A stretch of DNA of 64,000 nt from CAWCAW01 sp963714125 (GTDB lineage: Bacteria > Actinomycetota > Acidimicrobiia > Acidimicrobiales > UBA8190): NCBI GenBank assembly GCA_963714125.1, contig OY970234.1, positions 3,038,001-3,102,000 on the forward strand. The letters run 5' to 3'. Below are positions 34,606-42,900 of this stretch, one piece after another (position 1 is the first letter of the stretch; the number at the start of each line of letters is the position of its first letter). The position numbers and the translations under genes were made by a program. The notes beneath the pieces are model-generated. The model was not told the origin of the DNA, did no database searches, and was given only the letters and a program-made list of their open reading frames with translations.

Positions 34606-35085
34606 CTACCGACTTCCGACCGGGACTTTGGAGCCGTTGTGGCTGGCCTCCACGACGTGGCGCTCGGGCTCTGAGACGGGGGCTGGGCTATTGGAGGCAC
34701 TTTCGACATCCGAGGGTCCGCTGGTGGTCGGCGCCGCGGATACCGCGGGTGCCGTCGGCGCGCCTTGATTCTCCGTCGAAGGATCTTGAGCGCTCCCCGG
34801 GGTCGGTTCGACCACCATTCCCCGCTTCTTCCAACCCGCGCTGTAGGCGAGATGCATGAGGCCCGTGCAGATGGCCAGGGCAACGGCTCCGGCAATCAAG
34901 ACGATGCCTGTCTGCAAGCCGATCCGTTGCCACTCGTGACCACCGACGGCCATACCGAGACCGAACACCACGATGGTGGCGGCGATCACGTACACGGTGA
35001 TCGTCGCCTTGGGCATGGGGGGCAGATCGTTCACCGATCTGGGTTTGCTGGGTTTGGTTGTTTCGGCCATGGTCGGCTCCGACAT
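34606..35085 (-). CDS. Two-span membrane protein, hypothetical
   Basis: A 159-residue protein. Two hydrophobic helices around residues 28-47 and 58-80 are separated by GGHEWQRIG, then a basic WKKRG and a long Pro/Ala/Ser/Thr-rich tail. GGAGG lies 6 bases before the ATG at 35085. It precedes the propeller lipoprotein by 82 bases on the same strand, suggesting a surface-associated pair. No family recognised. Confidence 0.7.
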   Translation of the reverse strand: MSEPTMAETTKPSKPRSVNDLPPMPKATITVYVIAATIVVFGLGMAVGGHEWQRIGLQTGIVLIAGAVALAICTGLMHLAYSAGWKKRGMVVEPTPGSAQDPSTENQGAPTAPAVSAAPTTSGPSDVESASNSPAPVSEPERHVVEASHNGSKVPVGSR

Positions 35086-35396
35086 CTCCTACCTCCGGCG
35101 TAGCCACGTCTTCCATTACCTGCATCGGCGGGCCTGAAAGTGCCCTTAAGGAATTCACGCTGAGCAGCGGTTTAGAGCACGTTGCGTGTGTTCGCGTCCG
35201 TATATACCCGAAAAGGCAGCTCAACGTGGGCAAATGCAGGCCCTGGCCGAGGACGGTGCGGGCTGGCGGCCCAGGTTCTAGGGATTGCGAGAAGGGCCCG
35301 TGACCAGTCAAATAGGGGCTTTCGGCGTCGTAATATTGACGGGGGCGGACTTCGGGGCGGGGCAACGTCCCTTTTTGATTCTCGACAGGAGGCGAG
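35086..35396. other. Divergent promoter region between two membrane-protein genes
   Basis: No gene supported. AT-rich patches (tatata near 35202, taatattgac near 35330) stand out from the high-GC background and are likely promoters for the divergent genes at 35085 (minus) and 35397 (plus). Confidence 0.5.
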
Positions 35397-36086
35397 ATGC
35401 TGTCGACACGACGTGGCGCGCAATCAATGGGGGGGTTGGGTCTCGCCGTCGGACTCATGGTCCTGGCCGTCTCTCCGGCCGGGGCGATGGTCGACAACCA
35501 CGCCGGTTCGGCCGTCACCGCCTACGCCCACCTCGGCGCGGCGACGTCGTTCACTTCTGCGGCGGTCACGTCATCTTCGAAAAACTTGGCCTTTACGGGA
35601 GCAGGAAAGAGCATCGGGTGGCTGGCTTTAGCGGGCGGTGTCCTGATCCTCATCGGGGTGGCCCTGCTCTTTCTTGTCGATAGCCCACGCCGCATGTTCA
35701 AGCGGCTGGCCGTTCTCGATCTGGGGCACATGCCTTTCGGTCATCGAGGGACCCGGAGCTCACGCCGACCAAGTCAGGAGCGCACCAACACCGTCGCACT
35801 CCACAGCGCCGCACCCAGTCCCGCCACCGGTTTCATCCTCTACCAAGGCCTGGCGCCAGGCTGGTACCGCGATCCGTCTGATCGAAACTTCGCCCGCTAC
35901 TGGGACGGAAACGTTCTGGGCCGCGATTCACGCATCGTGATGCCGATCAGTCCTGAGACGTCATCCCCCTTCGTCTTGTACCAAGGCCTGCCTTCGGGTT
36001 GGTACCGCGACGAAGTCAACCGCGAGCTCGCCCGCTACTGGGACGGCCGGCGGTTGAGCGACGAACGCCGCTCGGTGGCTGGGTAG
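35397..36086 (+). CDS. Signal-peptide protein with internal LAFTG/TM segment and cytoplasmic DUF2510 tail
   Basis: A 229-residue protein with AGGAGG 4 bases before the ATG. Signal peptide MLSTRRGAQSMGGLGLAVGLMVLAVSPAGA is followed by a ~30-residue Ala/Thr/Ser-rich extracellular stretch. Then LAFTGAGKSIGW leads into a strong membrane helix (LALAGGVLILIGVALLFLV) and DSPRRMFKR. LAxTG plus helix plus basic residues is the layout of a sortase sorting signal, normally at the extreme C-terminus. Here ~130 more residues follow with two DUF2510-like units (GLAPGWYRD, GLPSGWYRD), paralogous to the 32888 gene. Function unknown. Confidence 0.85.
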   Translation: MLSTRRGAQSMGGLGLAVGLMVLAVSPAGAMVDNHAGSAVTAYAHLGAATSFTSAAVTSSSKNLAFTGAGKSIGWLALAGGVLILIGVALLFLVDSPRRMFKRLAVLDLGHMPFGHRGTRSSRRPSQERTNTVALHSAAPSPATGFILYQGLAPGWYRDPSDRNFARYWDGNVLGRDSRIVMPISPETSSPFVLYQGLPSGWYRDEVNRELARYWDGRRLSDERRSVAG

Positions 36087-36141
36087 CGCGCTACGAGCTT
36101 GCGGTAGATGCAAGCCGTAGGCTGAGACCGGTGGCGAGTCC

Positions 36142-36873
36142 ATGAACATCTTCGACGACCTTGAAGCCGAAGAGGACAACCTCGAAGAGGTCCTGGACGC
36201 CCTTGACAACGATGAGTGGCTGTCCCCATCCGGCGCGGCGCGATGGAGCGTCGCCGACGTCGTCTTGCACCTGGCGCAGAGCGAGGAGGCTGTCATCGCC
36301 AGCGCTGAGGCGGGACCGACGACCCTATGGAGCGACCGTCAGGTAGGGACGCTCGACGAGGTCATGGACCAACTGGTGACCACGGATCGAACCGACGCCG
36401 GCGACGTGTTTGATCGCTGGCGATTGGCTCGGCGGTCTGCACTGGAGGTCCTGCGGCATGCGGACGGGTCCAAGCCATTGGCGTGGGCCGCCGCTCCTTT
36501 ACGCCCGGCCACGCTCGCCACGACTCGACTCGCCGAGCACTGGGCCCACGGGCTCGACATCACTGGCCCGCTCGGGATTGCCTTTCCCGATACTCCCCGC
36601 CTGCATCATGTCGCTTGGCTGGGACATCGCTCGCTCGCCTACGGCTTCTCCTTGCTCGGCGAAGAGCCCCGTGACGTCTACTGCGAACTGGTCGCTCCGG
36701 CCGGAGAGGTCTGGACCTATGGACCGCCTGAAGCACTGACGGCGATCCGGGGCACGGCCGCATCGTTTTGCCGAGTGGGAGCCCAGCGCCTGGCTCCCGA
36801 ACATTCGGGGCTCATCGCCAGCGGGCCCTTTGGGCACCTTGCCCTGTCGGCCCTGCGCAATTACGCGGCCTGA
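36142..36873 (+). CDS. TIGR03084/mycothiol-dependent maleylpyruvate isomerase-like protein
   Basis: A 243-residue DinB-superfamily protein. The N-terminal metal-binding helix bundle includes WSVADVVLHLAQSEE and RLAEHWAHGLDI, holding the expected His ligands. The C-terminal domain has HHVAWLGHRSLAYGF. Relatives are mycothiol-dependent enzymes typical of Actinomycetota; the specific reaction is unassigned. It begins 55 bases after the DUF2510 gene. Confidence 0.83.
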   Translation: MNIFDDLEAEEDNLEEVLDALDNDEWLSPSGAARWSVADVVLHLAQSEEAVIASAEAGPTTLWSDRQVGTLDEVMDQLVTTDRTDAGDVFDRWRLARRSALEVLRHADGSKPLAWAAAPLRPATLATTRLAEHWAHGLDITGPLGIAFPDTPRLHHVAWLGHRSLAYGFSLLGEEPRDVYCELVAPAGEVWTYGPPEALTAIRGTAASFCRVGAQRLAPEHSGLIASGPFGHLALSALRNYAA

Positions 36874-37206
36874 AGGCGCGGCGAAGAAACCCGACACGTT
36901 GTGATGGCGTTCACCGCGGCCCGTAACGTCGGCACCCCCCGCTCGTGGCAAATGGTCAGGTGGTATCACTCGGTTCGTAACGGTTGCTTTCACCATTGCG
37001 CCGTTCATCGGTCCTGTTGATAGTTGACACAACAAGGGGACTACGGCTGTTGACCCAGACAAAAGGTGCTCTGGGGCCGGGTCGCAGAAGGCCGGGTGAG
37101 GTGGCGAGGGACGCGATGGCGGTCTCGGGCAGCGGGACACGCTTTCAAGCACGTGTTGACAGGTGCCGTCATCGGGGCCGGCTCGGGCCCGATCGAGTGA
37201 CCAGCC
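36874..37206. other. Intergenic gap
   Basis: No gene supported. A TTGATAGTTGACA segment around 37017-37028 could be part of a promoter for the following gene, but no convincing -10 was found. Confidence 0.45.
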
Positions 37207-37611
37207 ATGCATGACGCGTTGCGGTCGGCCCTGGACCAAGTCTTCGCCGATCTTCGGCGCACAACGGGTCTTGCACCCGAGGTGCGCGATGAGCGCTACC
37301 CGGGTTGGTCGGGCCTGGACGGCCGGGAGATGGCCATGGTCTTCTCGATCGACGGGTCAGGTACGGGCGTCTATGTCATCACCGATGACCCCGTCGCTCG
37401 ACAGCTGTCGCACGTGGCGGACCAGGTTCAGGAATGGACGATCGAAGAACTGTGGAATCAGGGACGCGACGCCACTTGGCCCGAGTGTCCCGAGCACCGC
37501 AACTCTCATCCCCTCGATCCGGTGGTGGTGGATGACCACGCCATATGGAGATGTCCGGTCAGCTTGCTCGTCGTTGCTGAAGTGGGCTTCCTGAACCCCC
37601 TGCAGGGTTAA
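37207..37611 (+). CDS. Hypothetical protein
   Basis: A 134-residue soluble protein starting MHDALRSALDQVFADL. The C-terminal part has CPEHRNSHPLDPVVVDDHAIWRCP, a Cys-His arrangement that could bind a metal. No family recognised and no obvious operon partner; it converges on the SDR gene. Confidence 0.6.
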   Translation: MHDALRSALDQVFADLRRTTGLAPEVRDERYPGWSGLDGREMAMVFSIDGSGTGVYVITDDPVARQLSHVADQVQEWTIEELWNQGRDATWPECPEHRNSHPLDPVVVDDHAIWRCPVSLLVVAEVGFLNPLQG

Positions 37612-37631
37612 GGATCGCCCCACCCAGCCCT

Positions 37632-38405
37632 TCACGTCGACGAAAATCCTCCGTCGACAAAGATGGCTTGCCCGGTGACAAACGACGACGCCGCGCTGGC
37701 CAAGAACACGGCCACACCGCGAAAATCATCAACCGTTCCGTTTCGCCCCATCATGGTTCGCCGCGCCATATCCATGACTCGTTGTTCATCAGCGAACACC
37801 TCTTCGGTCATGGGCGTACGCACAAAGCCCGGAATGATTGCGTTGCAGCAGACGCCATGACGCGACCAGGCTTCGGCTTGGGACCGCGTCAATGCGACCA
37901 CCCCCGCCTTGGATACTCCATAGCCGCCGCTGTTTCCAAAAGCTCGGAGCGACTGCTGTGAACCAAGATTGATAATACGGCCGAAGCCGCGCTCGGCCAT
38001 AGGCGGACCGAATCGTTGACCCAATAAGAACGGCGCCGTGAGATTCACGGCCACGGTGGTGTCCCATTGCTCAACGGTCAGGACGTCAAGGGGCGGACGC
38101 ACGTTCACTCCGGCTGCGTTGACCAAAATGTCGGGCTCGCCGAATATGTCCACAACGCGATCGGCTGCCGAGCCAAGCTCGTCACGGTCGCCAAGCTCGG
38201 CCGCCACAGATGCGCATCGCCCACCCCGAGATGCCACGGCGCGCTCCACGTCGGCAAGCGTTGACCTGTTGCGACCGACGACAACGACTGATGCCCCAGC
38301 ATCGGCGAGCGCATCCGCCATGGCGCGACCAATGCCAGAGTTACCGCCGGTCACGAGCGCGACACGGTCGTCCAAAGAAAACAACTCAGCGAGCGCCCGC
38401 GTCAT
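37632..38405 (-). CDS. Short-chain dehydrogenase/reductase
   Basis: About 257 residues, classical SDR. Cofactor loop VTGGNSGIGRA, NAAG, catalytic Ser in NLGSQQSL and the YGVSK pair are all present, with the C-terminal substrate loop PGFVRTPM. The first part of the fold (VVVVGRN) favours NADP(H). ATG 38405 is chosen; the open frame upstream lacks SDR homology. Resembles gluconate 5-dehydrogenase or 3-oxoacyl-reductase types; substrate not determinable. Confidence 0.92.
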   Translation of the reverse strand: MTRALAELFSLDDRVALVTGGNSGIGRAMADALADAGASVVVVGRNRSTLADVERAVASRGGRCASVAAELGDRDELGSAADRVVDIFGEPDILVNAAGVNVRPPLDVLTVEQWDTTVAVNLTAPFLLGQRFGPPMAERGFGRIINLGSQQSLRAFGNSGGYGVSKAGVVALTRSQAEAWSRHGVCCNAIIPGFVRTPMTEEVFADEQRVMDMARRTMMGRNGTVDDFRGVAVFLASAASSFVTGQAIFVDGGFSST

Positions 38406-38574
38406 GGCGACGAGGGTACTGCCACGTGATTCACACGAACGAGACCGACCGTGACTTGTTGAATCGGCTGAGTGAAACACCGTGATCAACAACGCCCGTA
38501 GGGATCCCGTTGTGTGGGAATTCTGACCAACGAATCCCGCTGACAAGGGGTTTTGTCGGGGGCGATGTCACTTT

Positions 38575-38603
38575 TTGTCAATCCGAGCCGCACCAGGTAG
38601 GTT
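38575..38603 (+). promoter_or_regulatory. Candidate promoter of the coiled-coil lysozyme-like gene
   Basis: TTGTCA (38575-38580) and TAGGTT (38598-38603) are separated by 17 bases and lie 38 bases upstream of ATG 38641. This argues against using the in-frame TTG at 38575 as the start. Confidence 0.4.
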
Positions 38604-38640
38604 CGTCAGTCCATTGCCTGTCGCGTTCGGGTTCACGCCG

Positions 38641-39654
38641 ATGGCGGGGTCAAACCGAGGGGAACGACGCCGACGCATCGTTCTGGCTGCTCTCCTTTCG
38701 ACCGTCGTCACTACGACCTCCCTTACGGTGGTCCTCGTTCCGCGACCCGCAGGCGCCGATCAGATCGCTGACCTTCGTGCTCGGGCCCTGGCCATCTCCC
38801 AAAAGCTGGTCCAGGACCAGCTCGAGGTGGACACCTTCGAGCAGCAATACTCCGTGGCGTCGCAGAAGGTCGCCGCTGATACGCAAACCATCTCGGCGGT
38901 CAGTCAACAGATAGGCCAAGACGTGCAGCACATGGGCCAAGAAACGACCCTGGTACGCCAGCAGGCCCTGACGTCCTACATGTCGGCTGATGACCAACTG
39001 TCTGGTTCCGATGCTGTCCTGTTCGCCGGCAACGAGGTGACGGTACAGGTGACCAACGAATACGCCACCGTCGCCGCCGGCAATGTCGAGACCACCCTTG
39101 ACCAACTGCGGACCACGCAACATGCCTTGGTGACACAGCGGGCGACGCTGCAATCCCAACAACGTCAAGATCAGGCCGAGCAGATGGTGCAGGCCGGCGA
39201 TCTTGGACAGGCCCAAAGCACAGAAGCGCAGTTAGCGTCCTTGCAGAGCCAGGTAACCGGACAGTTGGCCCAAGCGGTGGCCCAGCAAGCCGCCGCTGAG
39301 GCCGCCGCCGCGGCTGCTGCGGTGGCAGCGGCGCGAAGAGCACAAGCCGCGACAGTGAGAAAAACGTCGGCGCCTTCACCATCAGGGCCGGCGCCGAACC
39401 TCAACGCCTATCTCCAATGTGTCGTACAAGCAGAATCTGGCGGTAACTACGGTGCCGTGTCGCCCAATGGCATGTACATGGGGGCCTTCCAGTTCAGCCA
39501 GGCGACATGGAACGCGGCGGCGCAAGCAATCGGACGTTCGGATCTCGTTGGCGTACGCCCGAATCTGGCATCCCCTGCCGATCAGAACGCGGTGGCGATA
39601 GCGCTGTACGCCCTCGATGGTGAGCAACCATGGCTTGGAGATCGCTGTAGCTGA
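38641..39654 (+). CDS. Secreted coiled-coil protein with C-terminal lysozyme/Rpf-like domain
   Basis: About 337 residues. The basic start MAGSNRGERRRR leads into a hydrophobic signal segment ending near AGADQ. Residues ~45-225 form a long coiled coil rich in Gln and Ala (PcsB/RipA-like regulator region). The C-terminal ~80 residues, LNAYLQCVVQAESGGNYGAVS...GAFQFSQATWN, are lysozyme-like with the catalytic Glu in QAESGG. Likely a peptidoglycan hydrolase acting at the wall, with the coil as a control arm. Confidence 0.85.
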   Translation: MAGSNRGERRRRIVLAALLSTVVTTTSLTVVLVPRPAGADQIADLRARALAISQKLVQDQLEVDTFEQQYSVASQKVAADTQTISAVSQQIGQDVQHMGQETTLVRQQALTSYMSADDQLSGSDAVLFAGNEVTVQVTNEYATVAAGNVETTLDQLRTTQHALVTQRATLQSQQRQDQAEQMVQAGDLGQAQSTEAQLASLQSQVTGQLAQAVAQQAAAEAAAAAAAVAAARRAQAATVRKTSAPSPSGPAPNLNAYLQCVVQAESGGNYGAVSPNGMYMGAFQFSQATWNAAAQAIGRSDLVGVRPNLASPADQNAVAIALYALDGEQPWLGDRCS

Positions 39655-39793
39655 CCGCTGACAACGCCCTCATTTCGTCACGTCGTGGGTGTACACAGGT
39701 TGGACGGAATCTTCTTTGCTGTTCCGCAATACTCGCGTTGTCATACCAACGAGAACGCACGTGAATACGCATCGGGAAATGTTTACCCGAATG

Positions 39794-39848
39794 GGCAAAA
39801 CGGTTGATGAAGGCGCGGTGCGATTTCGCCGTTTTGCCTAGATACATC
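39794..39848. other. Stem-loop in intergenic region before the CHAP protein
   Basis: GGCAAAACGG (39794-39803) pairs perfectly with CCGTTTTGCC (39839-39848) across 35 bases. It lies 140 bases past the lysozyme-like gene and 104 bases before the next. It could be a terminator or leader structure. I see no match to the c-di-AMP (ydaO) riboswitch that often precedes wall hydrolases in actinobacteria. Confidence 0.4.
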
Positions 39849-39951
39849 GGTCATTTGCACGGTACAAGCGAGACACCGTCGGTCACCGCTGGTGCGATCA
39901 TGTGATCACCGGCGCTTGCACTGGCGTTGTGTAGTCCACTAACACACTCCA

Positions 39952-41406
39952 ATGTCCGAGATGCACATCGCGGCGACGAGCGCGTCTCAAGACGGCGCCA
40001 AACCTTGTCGAAACCAGAGCTCTGCTCCTGCACGCGGACGATCCCCCCTACGCACGCGCATGGCTCACCTGTTACTTGCTTCGCTCCCCGTGGCGTCGGT
40101 CGCCGGCGTTGGTATCTCCGCATCACTCGTCGTCGACAACGCGCCAGCCGCCGCATCCACACTCGACGCGCCAATTGTCGCCATGGCGCTCGACGCCGCC
40201 AGCAGCGGCTATTGGCTGGTGGCTTCCGACGGCGGGGTCTTTTCGTTCGGCGCCGCCTTTCACGGATCGGCGGGGGCCGAGCACCTCGACGCCCCGATCG
40301 TGGGCATGGCCGCCACTCCCGACGGCGGCGGCTACTGGCTGGTGGCTTCCGACGGCGGCATCTTTGCTTACGGCGATGCGGTGTTCCACGGATCGGCCGG
40401 GGCTGAGCACCTCGACGCTCCGATCGTGGGCATGGCCGCCACTCCCGACGGCGGCGGCTACTGGCTGGTGGCTTCCGACGGCGGCATCTTTGCTTACGGC
40501 GATGCGGTATTCCACGGATCGGCGGGAGCGGCGCACCTCGTCAAGCCTGTGGTCGGTATCACCGCCGATCCCGCCACGGGTGGATATTGGTTGGCGGCCT
40601 CGGATGGCGGCGTTTTCGCCTACGACGCACCCTTCTTCGGATCAGCGGGAAGCTTGCCACTCGACGCTCCGGTTGTCGGGATGGATGCGACGTCGGCGGG
40701 CTTGGGATACCGGCTCGTCGCCAAAGACGGCGGCGTCTTCAGCTTCGGTGACGCACCTTTCTACGGGTCGGTGACGAGCCACGTCCTGGCGGGACCGGTC
40801 ATGGGCGTGGTCAACGACCCCGCCACCGACGGGTATTGGATGGCGGCCTACGACGGTGGCGTCTTTGCATTCAACGCCCCGTACGACGGGTCGATGGGCG
40901 GCGGGTACTTGGCCACGTCGGCGGCATCGGGATCTGATCCCTTCGCCTCTCGGATTGTTCAGATCGCGACGTCACAGGTCGGCCAAACCAACGGCTCACA
41001 ATACGGAGGGGCCACCAGTTGGTGCGCGTACTTCACGTCCTGGGTCTACAAACAAGCCGGCCTGCCCATTGGATCGATCGGTCTTGCCTACAACATCGGC
41101 ACCTGGGCCGCGGCCAACGGCGGCACCCTTCTCCCTCCGAGTGCGACACCCCAAGTCGGCGATGCCGTGCTTTACGAACCGGCGGGCAGCACCGCGGCGT
41201 GGCCGGGACCAGGACTCACCGAGGCCAACATCCTGCACGTCAACATCGTGGTAGCAGTGAACCCGGACGGATCGTTCGTCACCGTTGGCGGCAACGAAGC
41301 CGCCGCCGGTGGAGTACCTGCCGTGCAGGAGTTGGGGCCGTACTCGACGGCGAATGCGGCCAGCTGGTGGGGCCAGAGCGTCTATGCGTTCGTCCAGCCG
41401 GCCTAA
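39952..41406 (+). CDS. Secreted propeller-repeat protein with C-terminal CHAP amidase domain
   Basis: A 484-residue protein. After a basic N-terminal extension, the membrane segment MAHLLLASLPVASVAGVGI acts as signal/anchor. Six ~42-residue repeats follow, typified by GYWLVASDGGIFAYGDAVFHGSAG, likely a beta propeller. The final ~150 residues form a CHAP/amidase domain with the catalytic Cys in TSWCAYFTSWVYKQAG and His in ILHVNIVV. It probably cleaves peptidoglycan peptides while the repeats bind the wall or a partner. Confidence 0.86.
   Translation: MSEMHIAATSASQDGAKPCRNQSSAPARGRSPLRTRMAHLLLASLPVASVAGVGISASLVVDNAPAAASTLDAPIVAMALDAASSGYWLVASDGGVFSFGAAFHGSAGAEHLDAPIVGMAATPDGGGYWLVASDGGIFAYGDAVFHGSAGAEHLDAPIVGMAATPDGGGYWLVASDGGIFAYGDAVFHGSAGAAHLVKPVVGITADPATGGYWLAASDGGVFAYDAPFFGSAGSLPLDAPVVGMDATSAGLGYRLVAKDGGVFSFGDAPFYGSVTSHVLAGPVMGVVNDPATDGYWMAAYDGGVFAFNAPYDGSMGGGYLATSAASGSDPFASRIVQIATSQVGQTNGSQYGGATSWCAYFTSWVYKQAGLPIGSIGLAYNIGTWAAANGGTLLPPSATPQVGDAVLYEPAGSTAAWPGPGLTEANILHVNIVVAVNPDGSFVTVGGNEAAAGGVPAVQELGPYSTANAASWWGQSVYAFVQPA
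40276..40527 (+). repeat. Near-perfect 126-base tandem repeat inside the CHAP gene
   Basis: Two copies, starting at 40276 and 40402, encode GAEHLDAPIVGMAATPDGGG and the rest of a 42-residue blade almost identically; only a few silent changes are seen. Flanking blades are clearly related but diverged, pointing to a recent in-frame duplication. Confidence 0.85.
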
Positions 41407-41411
41407 CCGGC

Positions 41412-41675
41412 TCAGATCTGGATCTGGCTCAACAACTCTGTCTTGCGCTTCTCGTACATCTCGAAGTCAATGACTTCAGCATCGAACTCTCGTTGGAGCT
41501 GTTCCACCTGCGCCAGGATCTCGCTGGCCTCGACCTCGACGACTTCCTCGGATTCCTCATCGGACACCTCGTCCGACGTGGCATCACGATTTTGACGGCG
41601 ATCGCGTTTCGCGGCTTGCTTTGCCTGTTTGTCGCGGTCGCGCTGGAGCTTGGAGAAGCTGCTTCGTTGGGCCAT
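41412..41675 (-). CDS. Small SHOCT-like coiled-coil protein
   Basis: An 87-residue protein. The basic N-terminus (KLQRDRDKQAKQAAKRDRR) is followed by an acidic linker, then ILAQVEQLQREFDAEVIDFEMYEKRKTELL. The latter fits the SHOCT pattern of a short helix, a turn with F/Y and a K-LL end. It follows the S18 gene by 5 bases, so the two are co-transcribed. It could be a ribosome- or nucleic-acid-associated factor (inference). Confidence 0.7.
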   Translation of the reverse strand: MAQRSSFSKLQRDRDKQAKQAAKRDRRQNRDATSDEVSDEESEEVVEVEASEILAQVEQLQREFDAEVIDFEMYEKRKTELLSQIQI

Positions 41676-41680
41676 ACCGG

Positions 41681-42190
41681 TCAGTCCCCGGACGGACCGT
41701 CAGCCGAGCTCTCCGTGTCGTTCACAGGAGTAACTCCCCCCGCCTCCACCGCGGCGAGAACCAGGGCGTCGGGGTCGGCAACAGCAGCAGCGGCACCATC
41801 CTGATCACCTGACGGTGCTGCGGGTGCGTCAGGTCGAGGCGCTCCAGAGTGCTCACGGGGTCGGCCGGTGCCGGGCCCGCGCCCTCGTCGCCCGCCACGA
41901 TCTCCTGACAGCGTCCGCACCACATACGGGAGAAGCGCCATTTCGCGGGCGTTCTTGATGGCGATGGCCACGTCACTCTGGTGCTGAACACAGGTGCCGG
42001 TATTGGCGCGGGATTTGATCTTTCCCCGGTCACTCATGAAACGCCGAAGAAGCGCCGTGTCCTTGTAGTCGACGTACTGGATTTGATCGGCGCACACCGC
42101 GCACACCTTCTTGCGTCCGCGCCGCAGACGGCCCTTGGCCGTCTCGCTCGGTTTGGGCGAGGTCCGTTTCCTGTTGTTGGCGGCTGACAC
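41681..42190 (-). CDS. rpsR: Ribosomal protein bS18 with long C-terminal extension
   Basis: The first ~90 residues are a clear S18: CAVCADQIQYVDYKDTALL, then RFMSDRGKIKSRANTGTCVQHQ and AIKNAREMALLPYV. The CxxC plus later Cys and His mark the zinc-binding form. A further ~80 residues follow, Gly/Arg-rich then Ala/Asp-rich and probably disordered, absent from normal S18 (75-90 residues). It is not beside rpsF, ssb or rplI as in the usual operon, but pairs with the SHOCT-like gene. Confidence 0.88.
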   Translation of the reverse strand: MSAANNRKRTSPKPSETAKGRLRRGRKKVCAVCADQIQYVDYKDTALLRRFMSDRGKIKSRANTGTCVQHQSDVAIAIKNAREMALLPYVVRTLSGDRGGRRGRGPGTGRPREHSGAPRPDAPAAPSGDQDGAAAAVADPDALVLAAVEAGGVTPVNDTESSADGPSGD

Positions 42191-42900
42191 GTTTCGATCT
42201 CCGAACTGGTCGCGCGTCGTGCAAGAGAAAGCCCGAGACGGCGAAACCAGTTGACCGGCGGACCCGGGGTCAGCGCGACAGCGACCCCCAGGGGAGAAAG
42301 TCTACCCGACGGACCGCTGGGCGGTCATCGGAGCGCTCTCAGGCCCCGCGAGCAGCGAGGCCAGGGGCGGTGGGCCGGACCTTGCCCCCGGGGCTCGGAA
42401 TCCGCATTTTGACCCAATTCGGACGGACATCAGCACCAAGGGCCAAGGACATCGCCCCGTCGGGGCGAGGGACGAGGCGAGCCACGCCAGCAGTCGCTCG
42501 CCGACAGGTGGGGTACGCCCCTGCGGTGTGGCACGCGTCGGTACCGAATCTTGAAGGACACCGTCACATCACGAGGAGCGCGAGTCACGGCCAGCAGACC
42601 ATGCCCGACCGCGCCGTTGGGGACATCGCCAACGCGAGCGTTGAGCGGCGATTGTCATCTGCAGACAATCGGCCGTGACGACACGAGCCACGAGACACAC
42701 AACACGATTCGGTGCGACGAGGCGACGACGCGTATGCAAAATAACGCCGCCCCAGGGCTCAAACGGCGGTCTCTACGAGTCACAACCCGCGCGCTGACCG
42801 CGAGCGTACGGGTCGATTCCCGAGGGCGTCGACGCCTGAGCCAAAGGCTGATTCGCGATGAGTTAGCCGCGCGCCGTGTCGGTAGAGCACAATAAGGCCC
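42191..42900. other. 710-base non-coding interval between rpsR and HU
   Basis: No ORF here looks coding: several overlapping Arg/Ser-rich frames on both strands have no motif. It contains a perfect 8-base stem (42649-42656 with 42664-42671, cgattgtc/gacaatcg) whose half-sites resemble the PerR-type dyad near 6640. It must hold the promoters of the divergent rpsR and HU genes, and could hold a small RNA; none is recognised. Confidence 0.5.

Noticed and set aside
39655..39951. Possible c-di-AMP (ydaO) riboswitch before the wall hydrolase
   Set aside because: None of the conserved ydaO sequence blocks is present; only a simple 10-base stem is found.
40270..40530. Possible CRISPR or minisatellite array
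   Set aside because: Only two close copies of a 126-base unit, in frame and encoding protein blades; no short repeat/spacer pattern.
42800..42835. T-loop-like GGGTCGATTCCC upstream of HU
   Set aside because: The loop is six bases and no cloverleaf can be built around it.
42370..42895. Two overlapping plus-strand ORFs of 102 and 114 codons before HU
   Set aside because: Arg/Ser/Thr-rich shadow composition, no ribosome-binding site, no motif; region treated as non-coding.
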